Positions 51,279-60,963 of a DNA stretch of 64,000 nt are shown one piece after another (position 1 is the stretch's first letter; each line of letters starts with the position of its first letter). The stretch lies in the NCBI GenBank assembly GCA_018827375.1, contig JAHJYW010000045.1:62001-126000 (forward strand). Direction: 5' to 3'. Source of the stretch: Alphaproteobacteria bacterium (lineage in GTDB: Bacteria > Pseudomonadota > Alphaproteobacteria > Caulobacterales > Hyphomonadaceae). The notes under the pieces are model-generated. The model made no database searches, was not told the origin of the DNA, and saw nothing but the letters and a program-made list of their open reading frames with translations. Position numbers and translations under genes: made by a program.

Positions 51279-53018
51279 ATGGCCACCCACGATATTATTC
51301 TGCGCGGCGGACTTGTCTTCGATGGTAGCGGCGCCGAGCCGCGCGAGATGGATGTCGCTGTTGATGGCGGCGTCATCACCGACCTTGGCAAGGTCAGCGG
51401 CAAGGGCCGCGAGGAAATCGATGCGCGCGGCCAGATCGTGACGCCCGGTTTTGTCGACGTGCACACCCATTATGACGGGCAGGCCACCTGGGGCAGCGTC
51501 ATCAGCCCCTCATCCCTCCATGGCATCACAACAGCAGTGATGGGCAATTGCGGTGTTGGATTTGCGCCCTGCCGCACGGAAGACCATGACCGGCTCATCC
51601 GCCTGATGGAGGGCGTCGAAGACATTCCGTTCCCGGTCCTGACCGAGGGTCTGCCATGGGCGTGGGAAAGTTTTCCGGACTATCTGAATTTCCTTGGCGA
51701 GCGTGAATTCGATGTGGATCTCGCCGCCCAGCTCCCCCACGCAGCACTGCGGGTCTATGTCATGGGCGACCGGGGCGCCAATCGCGAGGATGCAACACCC
51801 GCCGAGATAAAGGAGATGGCACGCCTCGCGAAGGAAGCCGTGATCGCCGGCGCCATCGGCTTTTCCACCTCGCGTACGCTTAACCACCGCACGTCCGACG
51901 GCCAACCGACGCCGACACTCACCGCCAGTGAGGCGGAACTTACCGGGATTGCCATGGGCCTTGCCGAAGCAAAGCGCGGCGTCCTGCAATTCGTATCGGA
52001 CTTTAACGACCCCCAGAAAGAAGCGGCCATGCTGCGTCGCATCGTCGAAGCATCGGGCCGCCCCCTGTCGGTCTCCCTTGCCCAAGCCGATGTCGCACCG
52101 GAAGGCTGGCGTGCGCTTCTGGGAGCGATCGAACAGGCGGTGGATGACGGGCTACCTATGGCTGCTCAGGTGGCACCGCGGCCGGTTGGCGTATTGCTGG
52201 GTCTTGAACTCACACTCAACATATTCAGCGCGCACCCTGTGTTCCGGGAAATCGCCGACCTGCCATTTGACGATAAAGTGCGCCGCCTGAATGACGCGGA
52301 CTTCCGCAAACGCCTGCTGGCCGACAAGCCCGACACCGATAACCCGTTCCTGAAAGTGATGCTGCGCAGCTTCGGCAAGATGTTTCAGCTGACGGATCCG
52401 GTCGATTATGAACCAGGTCCGGAGCATACCATCGAGGCCATCGCGGCCCAGCGCGGCGTCACGAATGAAGCAGCAGCGCTTGACCTTATGCTCGAGCGAG
52501 GCGGGCGCGGCATGCTCTACCTGCCTTTCCTCAATTATGCGCAAGGCAGCCTCGAACCAATCCGCGCGATGATGGAAAGCCCCGTCACCCTGCCCGGCCT
52601 CTCTGATGGCGGCGCCCATGTCGGCATGATCTGCGATGGCAGCTTCACAACAACGATGCTGACCCATTGGGCACGCGATCGTTCACGCGGCCCGAAACTG
52701 CCGCTGGAATACCTGATCCATCGCCAGACGCTGAAAACCGCTCGCTGGATGGGCTTTAATGACCGGGGCCTGATCTCGCCGGGTTACCGCGCCGATCTCA
52801 ATGTCATTGATGCGAGCAACATGAAGCTTCATCTGCCGGAGGTCATTCACGACCTGCCCGCTGGCGGCCGCCGCCTGATGCAGAAGGCCAGCGGCTATAC
52901 CGCAACCCTCCTTGCAGGACAGGTGACCCACCGTGACGGCGCACCAACCGGCGCCAAGCCGGGCCGACTGGTGCGCGGTGCGCAATCGGCGCCCACACAG
53001 GCGATGGCAGCGGAATAG
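51279..53018 (+). CDS. N-acyl-D-amino-acid deacylase-family amidohydrolase
   Basis: 579 residues from ATG 51279, preceded by AGGGAGAAA; an upstream frame extension has no support. Amidohydrolase features: [19 protein letters not shown] at the N-terminal beta sandwich, [19 protein letters not shown] with the His-x-His metal site, [16 protein letters not shown], and the C-terminal [17 protein letters not shown] with the catalytic Asp and His. It belongs to the COG3653 D-aminoacylase group. Substrates are N-acylated D-amino acids or related amides. The 3' end is three bases from the convergent ftsY stop. Confidence 0.87.
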   Translation: MATHDIILRGGLVFDGSGAEPREMDVAVDGGVITDLGKVSGKGREEIDARGQIVTPGFVDVHTHYDGQATWGSVISPSSLHGITTAVMGNCGVGFAPCRTEDHDRLIRLMEGVEDIPFPVLTEGLPWAWESFPDYLNFLGEREFDVDLAAQLPHAALRVYVMGDRGANREDATPAEIKEMARLAKEAVIAGAIGFSTSRTLNHRTSDGQPTPTLTASEAELTGIAMGLAEAKRGVLQFVSDFNDPQKEAAMLRRIVEASGRPLSVSLAQADVAPEGWRALLGAIEQAVDDGLPMAAQVAPRPVGVLLGLELTLNIFSAHPVFREIADLPFDDKVRRLNDADFRKRLLADKPDTDNPFLKVMLRSFGKMFQLTDPVDYEPGPEHTIEAIAAQRGVTNEAAALDLMLERGGRGMLYLPFLNYAQGSLEPIRAMMESPVTLPGLSDGGAHVGMICDGSFTTTMLTHWARDRSRGPKLPLEYLIHRQTLKTARWMGFNDRGLISPGYRADLNVIDASNMKLHLPEVIHDLPAGGRRLMQKASGYTATLLAGQVTHRDGAPTGAKPGRLVRGAQSAPTQAMAAE

Positions 53019-53021
53019 GCG

Positions 53022-54410
53022 CTATTCGATAGCCCCGACCAGCGCCTGCGAAAACGCGTGGGCGCTGAAGGGGCGGAGGTCATCGGCGCCTTCGCCTACG
53101 CCGATGAAGTGGATGGGCAGGTCATGCGCTTCGGCGATGGCGACCAGCACACCGCCCTTGGCCGTGCCGTCCAGCTTCGTCATCACAAGGCCCGTCACGC
53201 CGGCCGTATGCCGGAACGCCTCGACCTGGCTGAGCGCATTCTGGCCAACCGTCGCGTCCAGCACGAGGATGACGTCGTGCGGGGCTTCAGGGTCCATCTT
53301 GCGGATGACACGCACCACTTTGGCGAGCTCAGCCATCAGTTCCGCCTTGTTCTGCAGGCGTCCGGCCGTATCGACGAGCACGAGATCAAGATCCTCTTCC
53401 CTGGCCCGCTCGATCGCCTCGTACACGAGACCCGCCGCATCGGCGCCTGTCGGCTTGGACATGACCGGAATACCGGCCCGGTCGCCCCAGACCGTCAGCT
53501 GTTCAATGGCTGCAGCCCGAAACGTATCACCGGCGACCAGTAGCGCCTTGGCGCCCTGATCCTTCAGTTTCGAGGCGATCTTGCCAATCGTCGTCGTCTT
53601 GCCGGATCCATTGACGCCAACAAAAAGAACAACGCGGGGGCGCGGGCCGTCGGAGAAGTCCACAATCTTCTCACGCGGAGCCAAAACCTCTTCAATTTCG
53701 GCCGCGAGCGCCTGTTTGATCTCGTTTTCAGTGATTTCCTTGTCGAAGCGCTCCCTCGACAGATTTTTCGTGACCCGCCGCGCGACAGCCGCGCCAAGGT
53801 CTGACGTGATCAAGAGGTCTTCAAGATCCTCAAGCGTTTCCTCATCCAGTTTGCGCTTGTTGAAAGCGGAAAGGCCCGACCCGAGGCGCGACGAAGAGCG
53901 GGCAAGGCCCGAACCGAGCTTGGCCACAAAACCCGGATCATTGGCTTCTGCTTCCAGCGCGGCACGTGCGGCCGCTTCGCGTTCTTCACGCAAGCGCGCG
54001 GCTTCGCGGCGATCTTCGAGCAGCTTCAGTTCAGCCGCAGCCTTAGCCCGGGCCGCATCGCGCTCCTCGCGCGCGAGACGGGCGGCAACCGCTTCAGCTT
54101 CAAGACGGCTTGCTTCTTCGGCATCGGCACGCGCCAGCGCTTCGGCACGCGCGGCATCGGCCTTGCGGGCCTCTTCCTCAAGCCGGTCCGATTCAGCAGC
54201 AGCTTCGCTAGCCTCCCGCGACTGGCGGTCTTCCCAGGCCTGGTTTGCCTCGGCGACGACACGCTCAATCTCGGCTTTTTCGGCTTCTTTTGCGGCGATT
54301 TCAGCATCGCGCGCCGCAATCTCGTCAGCTGAAAGTTCTGGCGCGTCCATGGCCGCGCCAGCCACCTTTGCCTCGTCCTGCTTCTTCTTTTTCCCGAACC
54401 ACAGGATCAT
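53022..54410 (-). CDS. ftsY: Signal recognition particle receptor FtsY
   Basis: 462 residues. An N-terminal A domain (about 1-160) is Ala/Glu/Arg-rich and highly charged after a MILWFGKKKK start that resembles a membrane-targeting helix. The NG domain follows: N domain LDEETLEDLEDLLITSDLG, G1 FVGVNGSGKTTTIGKIAS, DTAGRLQNKAELM, and TKLDGTAKGGVLVAIAE. FtsY docks ribosome-SRP complexes at the membrane. The start overlaps the stop of mtaB (ATGA). Confidence 0.96.
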   Translation of the reverse strand: MILWFGKKKKQDEAKVAGAAMDAPELSADEIAARDAEIAAKEAEKAEIERVVAEANQAWEDRQSREASEAAAESDRLEEEARKADAARAEALARADAEEASRLEAEAVAARLAREERDAARAKAAAELKLLEDRREAARLREEREAAARAALEAEANDPGFVAKLGSGLARSSSRLGSGLSAFNKRKLDEETLEDLEDLLITSDLGAAVARRVTKNLSRERFDKEITENEIKQALAAEIEEVLAPREKIVDFSDGPRPRVVLFVGVNGSGKTTTIGKIASKLKDQGAKALLVAGDTFRAAAIEQLTVWGDRAGIPVMSKPTGADAAGLVYEAIERAREEDLDLVLVDTAGRLQNKAELMAELAKVVRVIRKMDPEAPHDVILVLDATVGQNALSQVEAFRHTAGVTGLVMTKLDGTAKGGVLVAIAEAHDLPIHFIGVGEGADDLRPFSAHAFSQALVGAIE

Positions 54411-55681
54411 GCCAAAGTCCCAACCAGATGCGTATTGTTGTGCCCGGTTATATGGGTACGCGCGACGCGTCCAGCAGGCGGCAGGTCGCCTTCGATCTGC
54501 AAGGGCGTAAAGTCGGGCAGGCGGGCCGTGGCGCCGCGCTCGACCAGCGCATCAGCACTTGTGCCGACATGGCGGACGAGATGGGCGATCAGCGCCGCTT
54601 CGCCAGCCGCACGCAGCCTCGCCGCGCGCGCCTTGATCTCGGCTTTCGCCACTTGCGGCATCCGCGCAGCAGGCGTTCCGGGCCGGGGGCTATAGGGAAA
54701 GGCGTGCAGGAAACTGATGCCGCACTCTTCCACGAGACGCAGGGAATTCTCGAAATGCGCCTCGGTCTCGGTCGGGAACCCGGCAATCAGGTCGGCGCCG
54801 AAGGCCATGTCGGGCCGCGCGTCGCGCAGGCGCTGCGTCAGCGCAATCGCCTGGTCACGCGAATGGCGACGCTTCATGCGCTTGAGGATCATGTCATCCC
54901 CATGCTGCAATGAAAGGTGCATGTAGGGGGCCAGCCGCACATCCGACAGCGCCTCGACAAGCGCATCGTCAATCTCGATGGCATCGATGGAGGATATGCG
55001 CAGCTGTGCGAGTTCGGGCACCAGTTTCAGGATGCGCTGGACCAGATTGCCCAATTGCGGCGCGCCCGGAAGGTCAGCGCCCCAGCTCGTAAGGTCCACG
55101 CCCGTCAGCACGACCTCGTGATGGCCCGTCTCCACGAGCCGGCGCACCTGCGCCACGACCTCTCCGGCCGGAACCGAGCGTGAATTACCGCGCCCATAGG
55201 GAATGATGCAGAACGTGCAGCGATGGTCACACCCATTCTGGACCTGAACATAGGCACGCGCACGGCCCTCCATCCCGTCAATCAGATGGGCCGCTGTCTC
55301 GCGCACCGACATGATGTCATTGACGCGCACCTTTTCATGGCCAGCCAGCAGCGTGGCAGGCTTCCACGTATTCGCCTGCATCTTTTCGTGATTGCCGATG
55401 ACGCGCGTGACTTCCGGCATGGCCGCGAACATCGCAGGGTCAATTTGCGCGGCACACCCCGTCACCAGGATCGGTGCTCCCGGATGATCCTTCGCCGCAC
55501 GCCGGATCGCCTGACGGGCGGAACGAACGGCTTCTGAGGTCACGGCGCAGGTGTTGATGATCACGGCATCATTCAGCCCCGCCTCGGCGGCATGGCTGCG
55601 CATCACCTCCGATTCATAGGTGTTGAGGCGGCATCCGAGCGTGATCAGCGTCGGGCTGGGAGGCGTGGTTGCATGAGTCAT
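54407..55681 (-). CDS. mtaB: tRNA threonylcarbamoyladenosine methylthiotransferase MtaB
   Basis: 424 residues from ATG 55681; a GTG directly after the dapF stop (55747) would add 22 residues with less family support. The N-terminal MTTase domain has TLGCRLNTYESEVM, NTCAVTSEAVRSARQ and a third Cys in VTGCAAQ; the radical-SAM cluster is CDHRCTFCIIPYGRGNSRS. MtaB converts t6A37 to ms2t6A37 in tRNA. The dapF-mtaB-ftsY order is conserved in alphaproteobacteria. Confidence 0.93.
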   Translation of the reverse strand: MTHATTPPSPTLITLGCRLNTYESEVMRSHAAEAGLNDAVIINTCAVTSEAVRSARQAIRRAAKDHPGAPILVTGCAAQIDPAMFAAMPEVTRVIGNHEKMQANTWKPATLLAGHEKVRVNDIMSVRETAAHLIDGMEGRARAYVQVQNGCDHRCTFCIIPYGRGNSRSVPAGEVVAQVRRLVETGHHEVVLTGVDLTSWGADLPGAPQLGNLVQRILKLVPELAQLRISSIDAIEIDDALVEALSDVRLAPYMHLSLQHGDDMILKRMKRRHSRDQAIALTQRLRDARPDMAFGADLIAGFPTETEAHFENSLRLVEECGISFLHAFPYSPRPGTPAARMPQVAKAEIKARAARLRAAGEAALIAHLVRHVGTSADALVERGATARLPDFTPLQIEGDLPPAGRVARTHITGHNNTHLVGTLA

Positions 55682-55747
55682 GACAAGTTCGATGGGCCAC
55701 ATCGCGCTGTCTGCGGCGAGAATCAAGCCCGACGCGCCAGTCAGCAC

Positions 55748-56557
55748 TCAGATAACGGTCTCGAATTCCAATTCGACAGGACCGGTCATGTAGACATGAT
55801 CGTCGTTCTCGCGCCAATCGATGATCAGCGTGCCACCATCCAGCACGAGCCGCGCCTTGCGCCCGGTCAGCTTGGCGCGCGCCGCACAGACCAGTGCTGC
55901 GCAAGCGCCGGTACCACAGGCCTTGGTCAGGCCGGCGCCGCGTTCCCAGACACGCAGGCGAATGGTTTCGCTGTCGATAACCTGCGCAAAGCCGACATTC
56001 GTGCCCTCCGGAAATAGCGGATGCCATTCAACGAGCGGGCCCAGCTGGGGAATGTCATACGCATCGACATCCTTCACGAAGAAGACCGCGTGCGGGTTGC
56101 CCATGGAAACGACAGCCGGACGCGACAGCGTCGGATTATCCATCGGGCCGATTTTCACGTCGACGCCGCGCACATCCATCTTTTCGGCCAATGGGATGTC
56201 TTCCCAGCCCATCAGGGGCGAGCCCATATCGACCGTCACGAGGCCGCCTTCGGCCTTGAAGCCCTTCAGCATGTCTGCCTCGGTCTGGATAGTGACCATG
56301 GGCTTGCCGGTTTCCTCAAGGATGAGATGCGCCACGGCGCGGGCGCCATTGCCGCAAGCCGCCACTTCCCCGCCATCCGCATTCCAGATTCGCATGAACA
56401 CGTCCTTGGTGGCATCGCGTTCCAGCGCAATCACCTGGTCAGCCTGCAGGTCCGCCGCGATCTGGCGCACCTGTTCTGCGGTCGGCGCAAAGGGCGTCGA
56501 GCGGGCGTCAAACACGGCAAACGCGTTGCCGGCGCCATTCATCTTCCAGACTTTCAT
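55748..56557 (-). CDS. dapF: Diaminopimelate epimerase
   Basis: 269 residues. DapF interconverts LL- and meso-diaminopimelate for lysine and peptidoglycan. The two catalytic cysteines are C68 in VAACGNGARA and C214 in KACGTGACAAL; MNGAGNAFAVFD at the N-terminus (usually GxGND) is the substrate-binding region, with Ala replacing the usual Asp after Asn, a change seen in alphaproteobacterial members. It heads the conserved dapF-mtaB-ftsY run. Confidence 0.94.
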   Translation of the reverse strand: MKVWKMNGAGNAFAVFDARSTPFAPTAEQVRQIAADLQADQVIALERDATKDVFMRIWNADGGEVAACGNGARAVAHLILEETGKPMVTIQTEADMLKGFKAEGGLVTVDMGSPLMGWEDIPLAEKMDVRGVDVKIGPMDNPTLSRPAVVSMGNPHAVFFVKDVDAYDIPQLGPLVEWHPLFPEGTNVGFAQVIDSETIRLRVWERGAGLTKACGTGACAALVCAARAKLTGRKARLVLDGGTLIIDWRENDDHVYMTGPVELEFETVI

Positions 56558-56608
56558 GTCGCGTATGTATTCCGTTTTGAGCCGGCGGCATAGCAGGCGA
56601 TTGAAAGG

Positions 56609-57025
56609 CTATTTCGGCAGCCGGGTAGAGACGATCCATCCGCCTATTTGCAGACAAAGCGCAAACAGCAGCGCCCCGTACACAAGCGGGTGCGACACGA
56701 AAAACGCGAGCACGGCAATCCCCATGCAGCCATAATCCACAAGATCGCTGGACATCAGCCAACCCTGCGGCTGCCGGGCCTTGCGCACATCCATGAGCGT
56801 GACCGTGCGCCAGACCCGCCCCATGTCCGGCGGGCCGAAGGCAGCCAGCAATTGCTTTGGATCCACGATGCCTGTCATTTCAGCCAGGTCTTCGGCCTTT
56901 GCCTCGCCCAGATAGATGGATCGCTTGCGTGCGGATGTGCCGATCAGGCTCACCAGCGCCGAAAGGATGACCGCGACCGCAATGGCCGCAATCGTGAAAC
57001 CATCAAAGGGGCCGTATCCGCTCAT
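56609..57025 (-). CDS. Membrane protein of unknown function, 138 residues
   Basis: Start is placed at ATG 57025, preceded by AGGTGGC, and opens with MSGYGPFDGFTIAAIAVAVI, the first of three membrane helices (about 10-28, 97-112, 115-133). Between them is a cytoplasmic segment with LGEAKAEDLAEMTGIVDPKQ, then a motif ending FGPPDMGRVWRTVTLMDV. I do not recognise the family. It lies between mch and dapF on the same strand. Confidence 0.6.
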   Translation of the reverse strand: MSGYGPFDGFTIAAIAVAVILSALVSLIGTSARKRSIYLGEAKAEDLAEMTGIVDPKQLLAAFGPPDMGRVWRTVTLMDVRKARQPQGWLMSSDLVDYGCMGIAVLAFFVSHPLVYGALLFALCLQIGGWIVSTRLPK

Positions 57026-57071
57026 GCCACCTATATAAGCATGCCGCTGGCGGACGGAAGCCGCGATCGCC

Positions 57072-58121
57072 TCAGCGCTTTGGAATTGCAGCCCAATAGT
57101 CGAAGTCCAGCAGGACGCCAGCGGCATATTTGCCGGCATCGTCCTTGAAGGCGAAGGCGCCTGGGTCCTGGTCCTTCACGGCGACGAGGCGCAGGCGCAG
57201 GGCGCCGCACGTGTCTGACAGCTCCGCCTTGTCCAGCACTTCACTCCACGCATAGATCGTGTCACCGGCGAACAGCGGGCTGACATGGCTGCCGGCATTG
57301 ATGGCCAGCATCTGGCCCGCATTGGCGAGGCCATTGAACGCCAGCGACCGGGCAATCGAGATCACCACGCCGCCATAGATAAGGCGCTTGCCGAACCGGC
57401 TGTCCTTCTGGCCATGCGCATCGAAATGCACCTTGGCCGTGTTTTGGTAGAGCCGGGTGGCGATCTGGTGCTCGGCCTCTTCAACCGTCATGCCGTCGAC
57501 ATGGTTGATCTTCTCGCCCACGGCGTAGTCATCAAATGTGTACGGGCTGCCCGCAAGCGCCATGTCCCACGTCTTCATGTCGGGATAGCCGACCAGTTCG
57601 GCGGCAGGCACCACCTCCGGCAGGTCCGGCACAACTGGCTCGGGCGCGGGATTGTCCATCTCGTACTTGTTGACCATCACCCAGCGCACGAAGGACATCG
57701 CCGTCTCGCCGCGCTGGTTGAAGCCGGTCGTGCGCACCCATACGACGCCCGTCTTGCCGTTCGAGTTCTCCTTGATGCCGATCACTTCCGACACGGTGTT
57801 CAGCGTGTCGCCCGGCATCACCGGCAGGAAGAAACGACCATCGGCATAGCCAAGATTCGCCACCGCATTGAGGGAAATGTCCGGCACCGATTTGCCGAAC
57901 ACGACATGGAAGGCGTGAAGTGGATCAATGCAAAGGCCCGGAAAGCCCGCCGCCTTGGCGAACTCGGCCGATGAATACTGCGCATAGCGATTACCGGTCA
58001 TCGCCCGGTAAAGGGCCACATCGCCTTCCGTCAGCGTCTGAGGCGTCGCGTGGACGATCTCCATGCCGACATGGAAATCCTCGAAATAATTGCCGGGATT
58101 GGATTTCTGTACGCTTGTCAT
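57072..58121 (-). CDS. mch: Mesaconyl-CoA hydratase (MaoC-like)
   Basis: 349 residues, the length of Mch. Two hot-dog domains: the N-terminal half has NYFEDFHVGMEIVHATPQTL and LYRAMTGNRYAQYSSAEFAK; the second begins TFDDYAVGEKINHVDGMTVE and holds AHGQKDSRFGKRLIYGGVVI. Mch hydrates mesaconyl-CoA to beta-methylmalyl-CoA in the ethylmalonyl-CoA pathway for acetyl-CoA assimilation. The nearby CitE-type enzyme supports this assignment. Other pathway enzymes (ccr, ecm, msd) are not in the window. Confidence 0.88.
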   Translation of the reverse strand: MTSVQKSNPGNYFEDFHVGMEIVHATPQTLTEGDVALYRAMTGNRYAQYSSAEFAKAAGFPGLCIDPLHAFHVVFGKSVPDISLNAVANLGYADGRFFLPVMPGDTLNTVSEVIGIKENSNGKTGVVWVRTTGFNQRGETAMSFVRWVMVNKYEMDNPAPEPVVPDLPEVVPAAELVGYPDMKTWDMALAGSPYTFDDYAVGEKINHVDGMTVEEAEHQIATRLYQNTAKVHFDAHGQKDSRFGKRLIYGGVVISIARSLAFNGLANAGQMLAINAGSHVSPLFAGDTIYAWSEVLDKAELSDTCGALRLRLVAVKDQDPGAFAFKDDAGKYAAGVLLDFDYWAAIPKR

Positions 58122-58165
58122 CTGCCGCCTCGCTCAATGCGGCTTCGGCGACAGCGCCGAGAGGA

Positions 58166-58429
58166 TCAGGCGCGGCCGATAAAGCCTGTCAGGGTTTCGG
58201 CCATCACCTGCACGCGGCTACCGTCCGAAATCAAGCCGGGAACGAAAAAAGGCGCCAGAACGAGCGAAATCGCCGCAGCCAGAAGGGCGCCCGCCATCAC
58301 CTGTTGGTCGCGGCGCTCGGCCAGCTGGTCGAACATGCGCGGACCCATCAGCATGTACGGAAGTCCGAACATGCAGAACACGGCGAAAGCCAGAAAGAGC
58401 GCGGCCAGGGTCAAAAGGATCAGCATCAT
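58166..58429 (-). CDS. Small two-helix membrane protein
   Basis: 87 residues from ATG 58429 (ATG 58426 equally likely; AGAGGA lies just before them). Two hydrophobic helices (about 3-24 and 45-65) flank LMGPRMFDQLAERRDQQVM. No family recognised. The start region sits in an inverted repeat ATGCGTC/GACGCAT (58427-58447) that could hide or expose the ribosome-binding site. It is between mch and the ArsC-family gene in the same direction. Confidence 0.55.
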   Translation of the reverse strand: MMLILLTLAALFLAFAVFCMFGLPYMLMGPRMFDQLAERRDQQVMAGALLAAAISLVLAPFFVPGLISDGSRVQVMAETLTGFIGRA

Positions 58430-58520
58430 GCGTCCTCTATGACGCATCAAGGCTGATATTCCGTCTCATGGATCGATGAAATTTGATCGAATCGGCCTGT
58501 CTGGGCGCGATTTCAGAAAT

Positions 58521-58868
58521 TCAGAGCAAGTCCAGCATGGTTTCGACCGGCCGGCCCAGAACAGCCTTGTCCCCCTTGATGAGGATGGGTCGCTGGATGA
58601 GCTTCGGGTTCGCCGCCATGGCCGCAAACAAGTCGGCGTCAGGCGCCTCAGGCGAAACCCCGGCGTCCTTCGCATTGCTCTCGCGCAGGAAAGCCCGTGG
58701 GCTGACCCCGCCCATTTTCACCGCGATATCCTTGAGTTCATCCACGCTGAGCTGCTCTGACGCGTTCATATACTTTCGCACATCCAGCGTGATCCCTTTG
58801 GACTCAAGCAGTTCAAGTCCCTTGCGCGACGTGCTGCATCCCGGGTTGTGAAGATAGGTATAGGTCAT
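58521..58868 (-). CDS. ArsC-family protein (glutaredoxin-dependent arsenate reductase-like)
   Basis: 115 residues, typical. The active-site Cys11 is in HNPGCSTSRKGLELL, and the arginine motif NPKLIQRPILI holds R93; PRAFLRESN supplies the second conserved Arg. These match ArsC, which reduces arsenate with glutathione and glutaredoxin, although many chromosomal ArsC-fold proteins have other roles. There are no arsenite exporter or regulator genes nearby. The ATG overlaps the stop of the CitE-type gene (TGATG), an odd coupling with a carbon-assimilation enzyme. Confidence 0.82.
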   Translation of the reverse strand: MTYTYLHNPGCSTSRKGLELLESKGITLDVRKYMNASEQLSVDELKDIAVKMGGVSPRAFLRESNAKDAGVSPEAPDADLFAAMAANPKLIQRPILIKGDKAVLGRPVETMLDLL

Positions 58869-59755
58869 CAGGCCGCCTCGAATGCCTTGATCGCGTCATT
58901 CATGGCCACTGTGCGGCGCGCTTCGTCCAGGTGCAGCAACTCGGTCATCTTGCCATTCACCTTGAGCACGCCCTTGCCGGCATTTTCGGGATCGGCGAAG
59001 GCCTCGATCACGGCCTGCGCCTGCTCAACCTCATGCGGGCTGGGTGCAAAGATCCGATTGGCAGACTCAAGCTGAGACGGGTGGATAAGCGTCTTGCCGT
59101 CAAAACCCAGCGTGCGGCCCTGTTCGCACTCATCGATCAGGCCATGCTCGTTCTTGATGTCATTGTAGACACCGTCGATGGCGACGAGGCCATAAGCGCG
59201 CGCCGCCGCCATGCTGAGGCCCAGCGCCGTCTGGAAAGCCAGCCGGTCCGGCGTTGGACGGGCACGATATTCCTTGGCGAGATCGTTTGTCCCCATGACG
59301 AATGTCGTGAGGCGCGTGCGGTGGGCGGCCTCGGCGATTTCCTGGATGTTGAGAATGGCGAGCGGCATCTCGATCATGACCCAAAGGCCGAAATCGGCAG
59401 GCGCACCGGCAGCGGTCAGCGCCGAATCCAGTCGGTCAATATCAGCGCCCGACACCACTTTGGGCGCGAGAATGGCATTTGCGCCCGATTTTGCCGCCAT
59501 TTTCAAGTCGTCTGCGCCCCATTCTGTGTCGAGGCCATTGATGCGGACAACAATTTCACGCGGACCATATCCACCGCCCTGGACAGCGCTGAGAATGGCA
59601 GCGCGCGCCTCGGCCTTGGCTTCGGGCGCCACAGCGTCTTCCAGATCGAAGATCAGCGTGTCGGCTGCAAGGTCCTTCGCCTTTTCCAGGGCGCGGGTAT
59701 TGGCGCCCGGCATGTAGAGGCATGAGCGGCGCGGACGATGGGCTTGAGCTGACAT
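58868..59755 (-). CDS. CitE/HpcH-type enzyme, candidate (3S)-malyl-CoA thioesterase or malyl-CoA lyase
   Basis: 295 residues from ATG 59755. The TIM-barrel CitE fold shows RRSCLYMPGANTRALEKAKD, TLIFDLEDAVAPEAKAEARA, WVMIEMPLAILNIQEIAEA with the metal-binding Glu, FVMGTNDLAKEYRA and TLGFDGKTLIHPSQLESANR. The short MPGAN start resembles Mcl2-type (3S)-malyl-CoA thioesterases more than the longer Mcl1 lyases, but sequence alone cannot decide between them. Proximity to mch places it in the ethylmalonyl-CoA pathway, releasing malate from malyl-CoA. Confidence 0.8.
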   Translation of the reverse strand: MSAQAHRPRRSCLYMPGANTRALEKAKDLAADTLIFDLEDAVAPEAKAEARAAILSAVQGGGYGPREIVVRINGLDTEWGADDLKMAAKSGANAILAPKVVSGADIDRLDSALTAAGAPADFGLWVMIEMPLAILNIQEIAEAAHRTRLTTFVMGTNDLAKEYRARPTPDRLAFQTALGLSMAAARAYGLVAIDGVYNDIKNEHGLIDECEQGRTLGFDGKTLIHPSQLESANRIFAPSPHEVEQAQAVIEAFADPENAGKGVLKVNGKMTELLHLDEARRTVAMNDAIKAFEAA

Positions 59756-59837
59756 GGACGGTCCTTGACGGTTGACTTGCGATTGGGGAAGGGGTGGCCT
59801 CATTGTTCCAAAAGATCAAGATGACCAAAGGGCCGCC

Positions 59838-60962
59838 ATGACAGACTTTCCGGTATCAGGACACGTTGCCACCGGTTTCGAGCCCGTCCGTGAGGCTTTC
59901 GAAGCAAATTTTGAGAATGATGGCGAACTGGGGGCCGGTTTTGCCGTGCTGCTGGATGGCGAACCGATTGTCGACCTGCTCGGCGGCTGGGCTGACCGGA
60001 AAATGGAACAGCGCTGGGATGAGCGCACACTCGTGCCCGTCTATTCGACGACAAAAGGTGTGTCCGCGCTCGTTCTTGCTGCCGTGGTGGCTGATCTTGC
60101 TGACGGATACGAAACACCGATCTCCGAAATCTGGCCGGAGTTCGCAGCGGAAGGCAAAGGCGCGGTTACAATCGGCCAGTTCGTCAGCCATCAGGCAGGC
60201 CTGCCGGGATTCATCAATGAAATCGATCCGGAAATCTGGCTCGATCCGCCCGCCTGCGCCGCCGCGCTGGCAACGCTTCCGCCCATGTGGCCGCCCGGCA
60301 CGGCCCATGGCTACCATCCGACAACCTGGGGCTATGTCGTCGGCGAAATGTTCCGGCGCATCAGCGGTGTAACGCTGGGCACATGGCTGCGTGAAAACGT
60401 ATGCGCGCCCGCCGGCATAGATTTCCACATCGGGCTGCCAGCCAGCGAACATGAGCGCTGCGCAGACATAAAGCGACCGACCGCCCTTCCCGACATCGGC
60501 GAGATGACAGACCCCAAGAAAGCCGCCTTCGGCACCAAATGGTCTTCGCCTAATCGCGGCGGCGCGATCTGGCGCGAGATCGAGATTCCCTCGGCCAATG
60601 GCCACGGCACGGCGGCCAGCGTCGCCGCGCTTTATGACGCTTTTGCCCATGGGGGCGCCGTTGCGGGCAGGGCGCTGATGCCTGACGACGCCTATACCAA
60701 TCTCATCCGCCCGCGCGTCAACGGTCCAGACCTGGTTCTGAATATGGATACGAGTTTCGGCGCCGGCATCATGCGTAACACACACGGCTTTTTTGGTCCG
60801 AACGCGGAAACGGTCGGCCATTGCGGTTGGGGGGGATCCATGGCCATCGGCGACCCGGACCGGCGCCTGACTTGCGCCTATGTCATGAACAAGCAGTCCA
60901 ATGTGCTTGTTGGCGATCCGCGCGCCGTGCGGCTGGTCAACGCCGTTTACGGTTGCCTCTGA
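59838..60962 (+). CDS. Serine hydrolase, class C beta-lactamase/EstB-like
   Basis: 374 residues from ATG 59838. The nucleophile motif is S70-x-x-K73 in VPVYSTTKGVSALVL; the second motif Tyr is in HGYHPTTWGYVVGE; the third box lies near GHCGWGGSMAIGDP. This pattern belongs to EstB-type esterases rather than true beta-lactamases. There is no signal peptide, so it is cytoplasmic. It is followed after one base by a LysE exporter gene and is divergent from the CitE-type gene. Confidence 0.85.
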   Translation: MTDFPVSGHVATGFEPVREAFEANFENDGELGAGFAVLLDGEPIVDLLGGWADRKMEQRWDERTLVPVYSTTKGVSALVLAAVVADLADGYETPISEIWPEFAAEGKGAVTIGQFVSHQAGLPGFINEIDPEIWLDPPACAAALATLPPMWPPGTAHGYHPTTWGYVVGEMFRRISGVTLGTWLRENVCAPAGIDFHIGLPASEHERCADIKRPTALPDIGEMTDPKKAAFGTKWSSPNRGGAIWREIEIPSANGHGTAASVAALYDAFAHGGAVAGRALMPDDAYTNLIRPRVNGPDLVLNMDTSFGAGIMRNTHGFFGPNAETVGHCGWGGSMAIGDPDRRLTCAYVMNKQSNVLVGDPRAVRLVNAVYGCL

Positions 60963-60963
60963 C

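Noticed and set aside
58521-58868. Arsenic resistance operon
   Set aside because: Only an ArsC-fold gene is present; no arsR, arsB or acr3-type genes.
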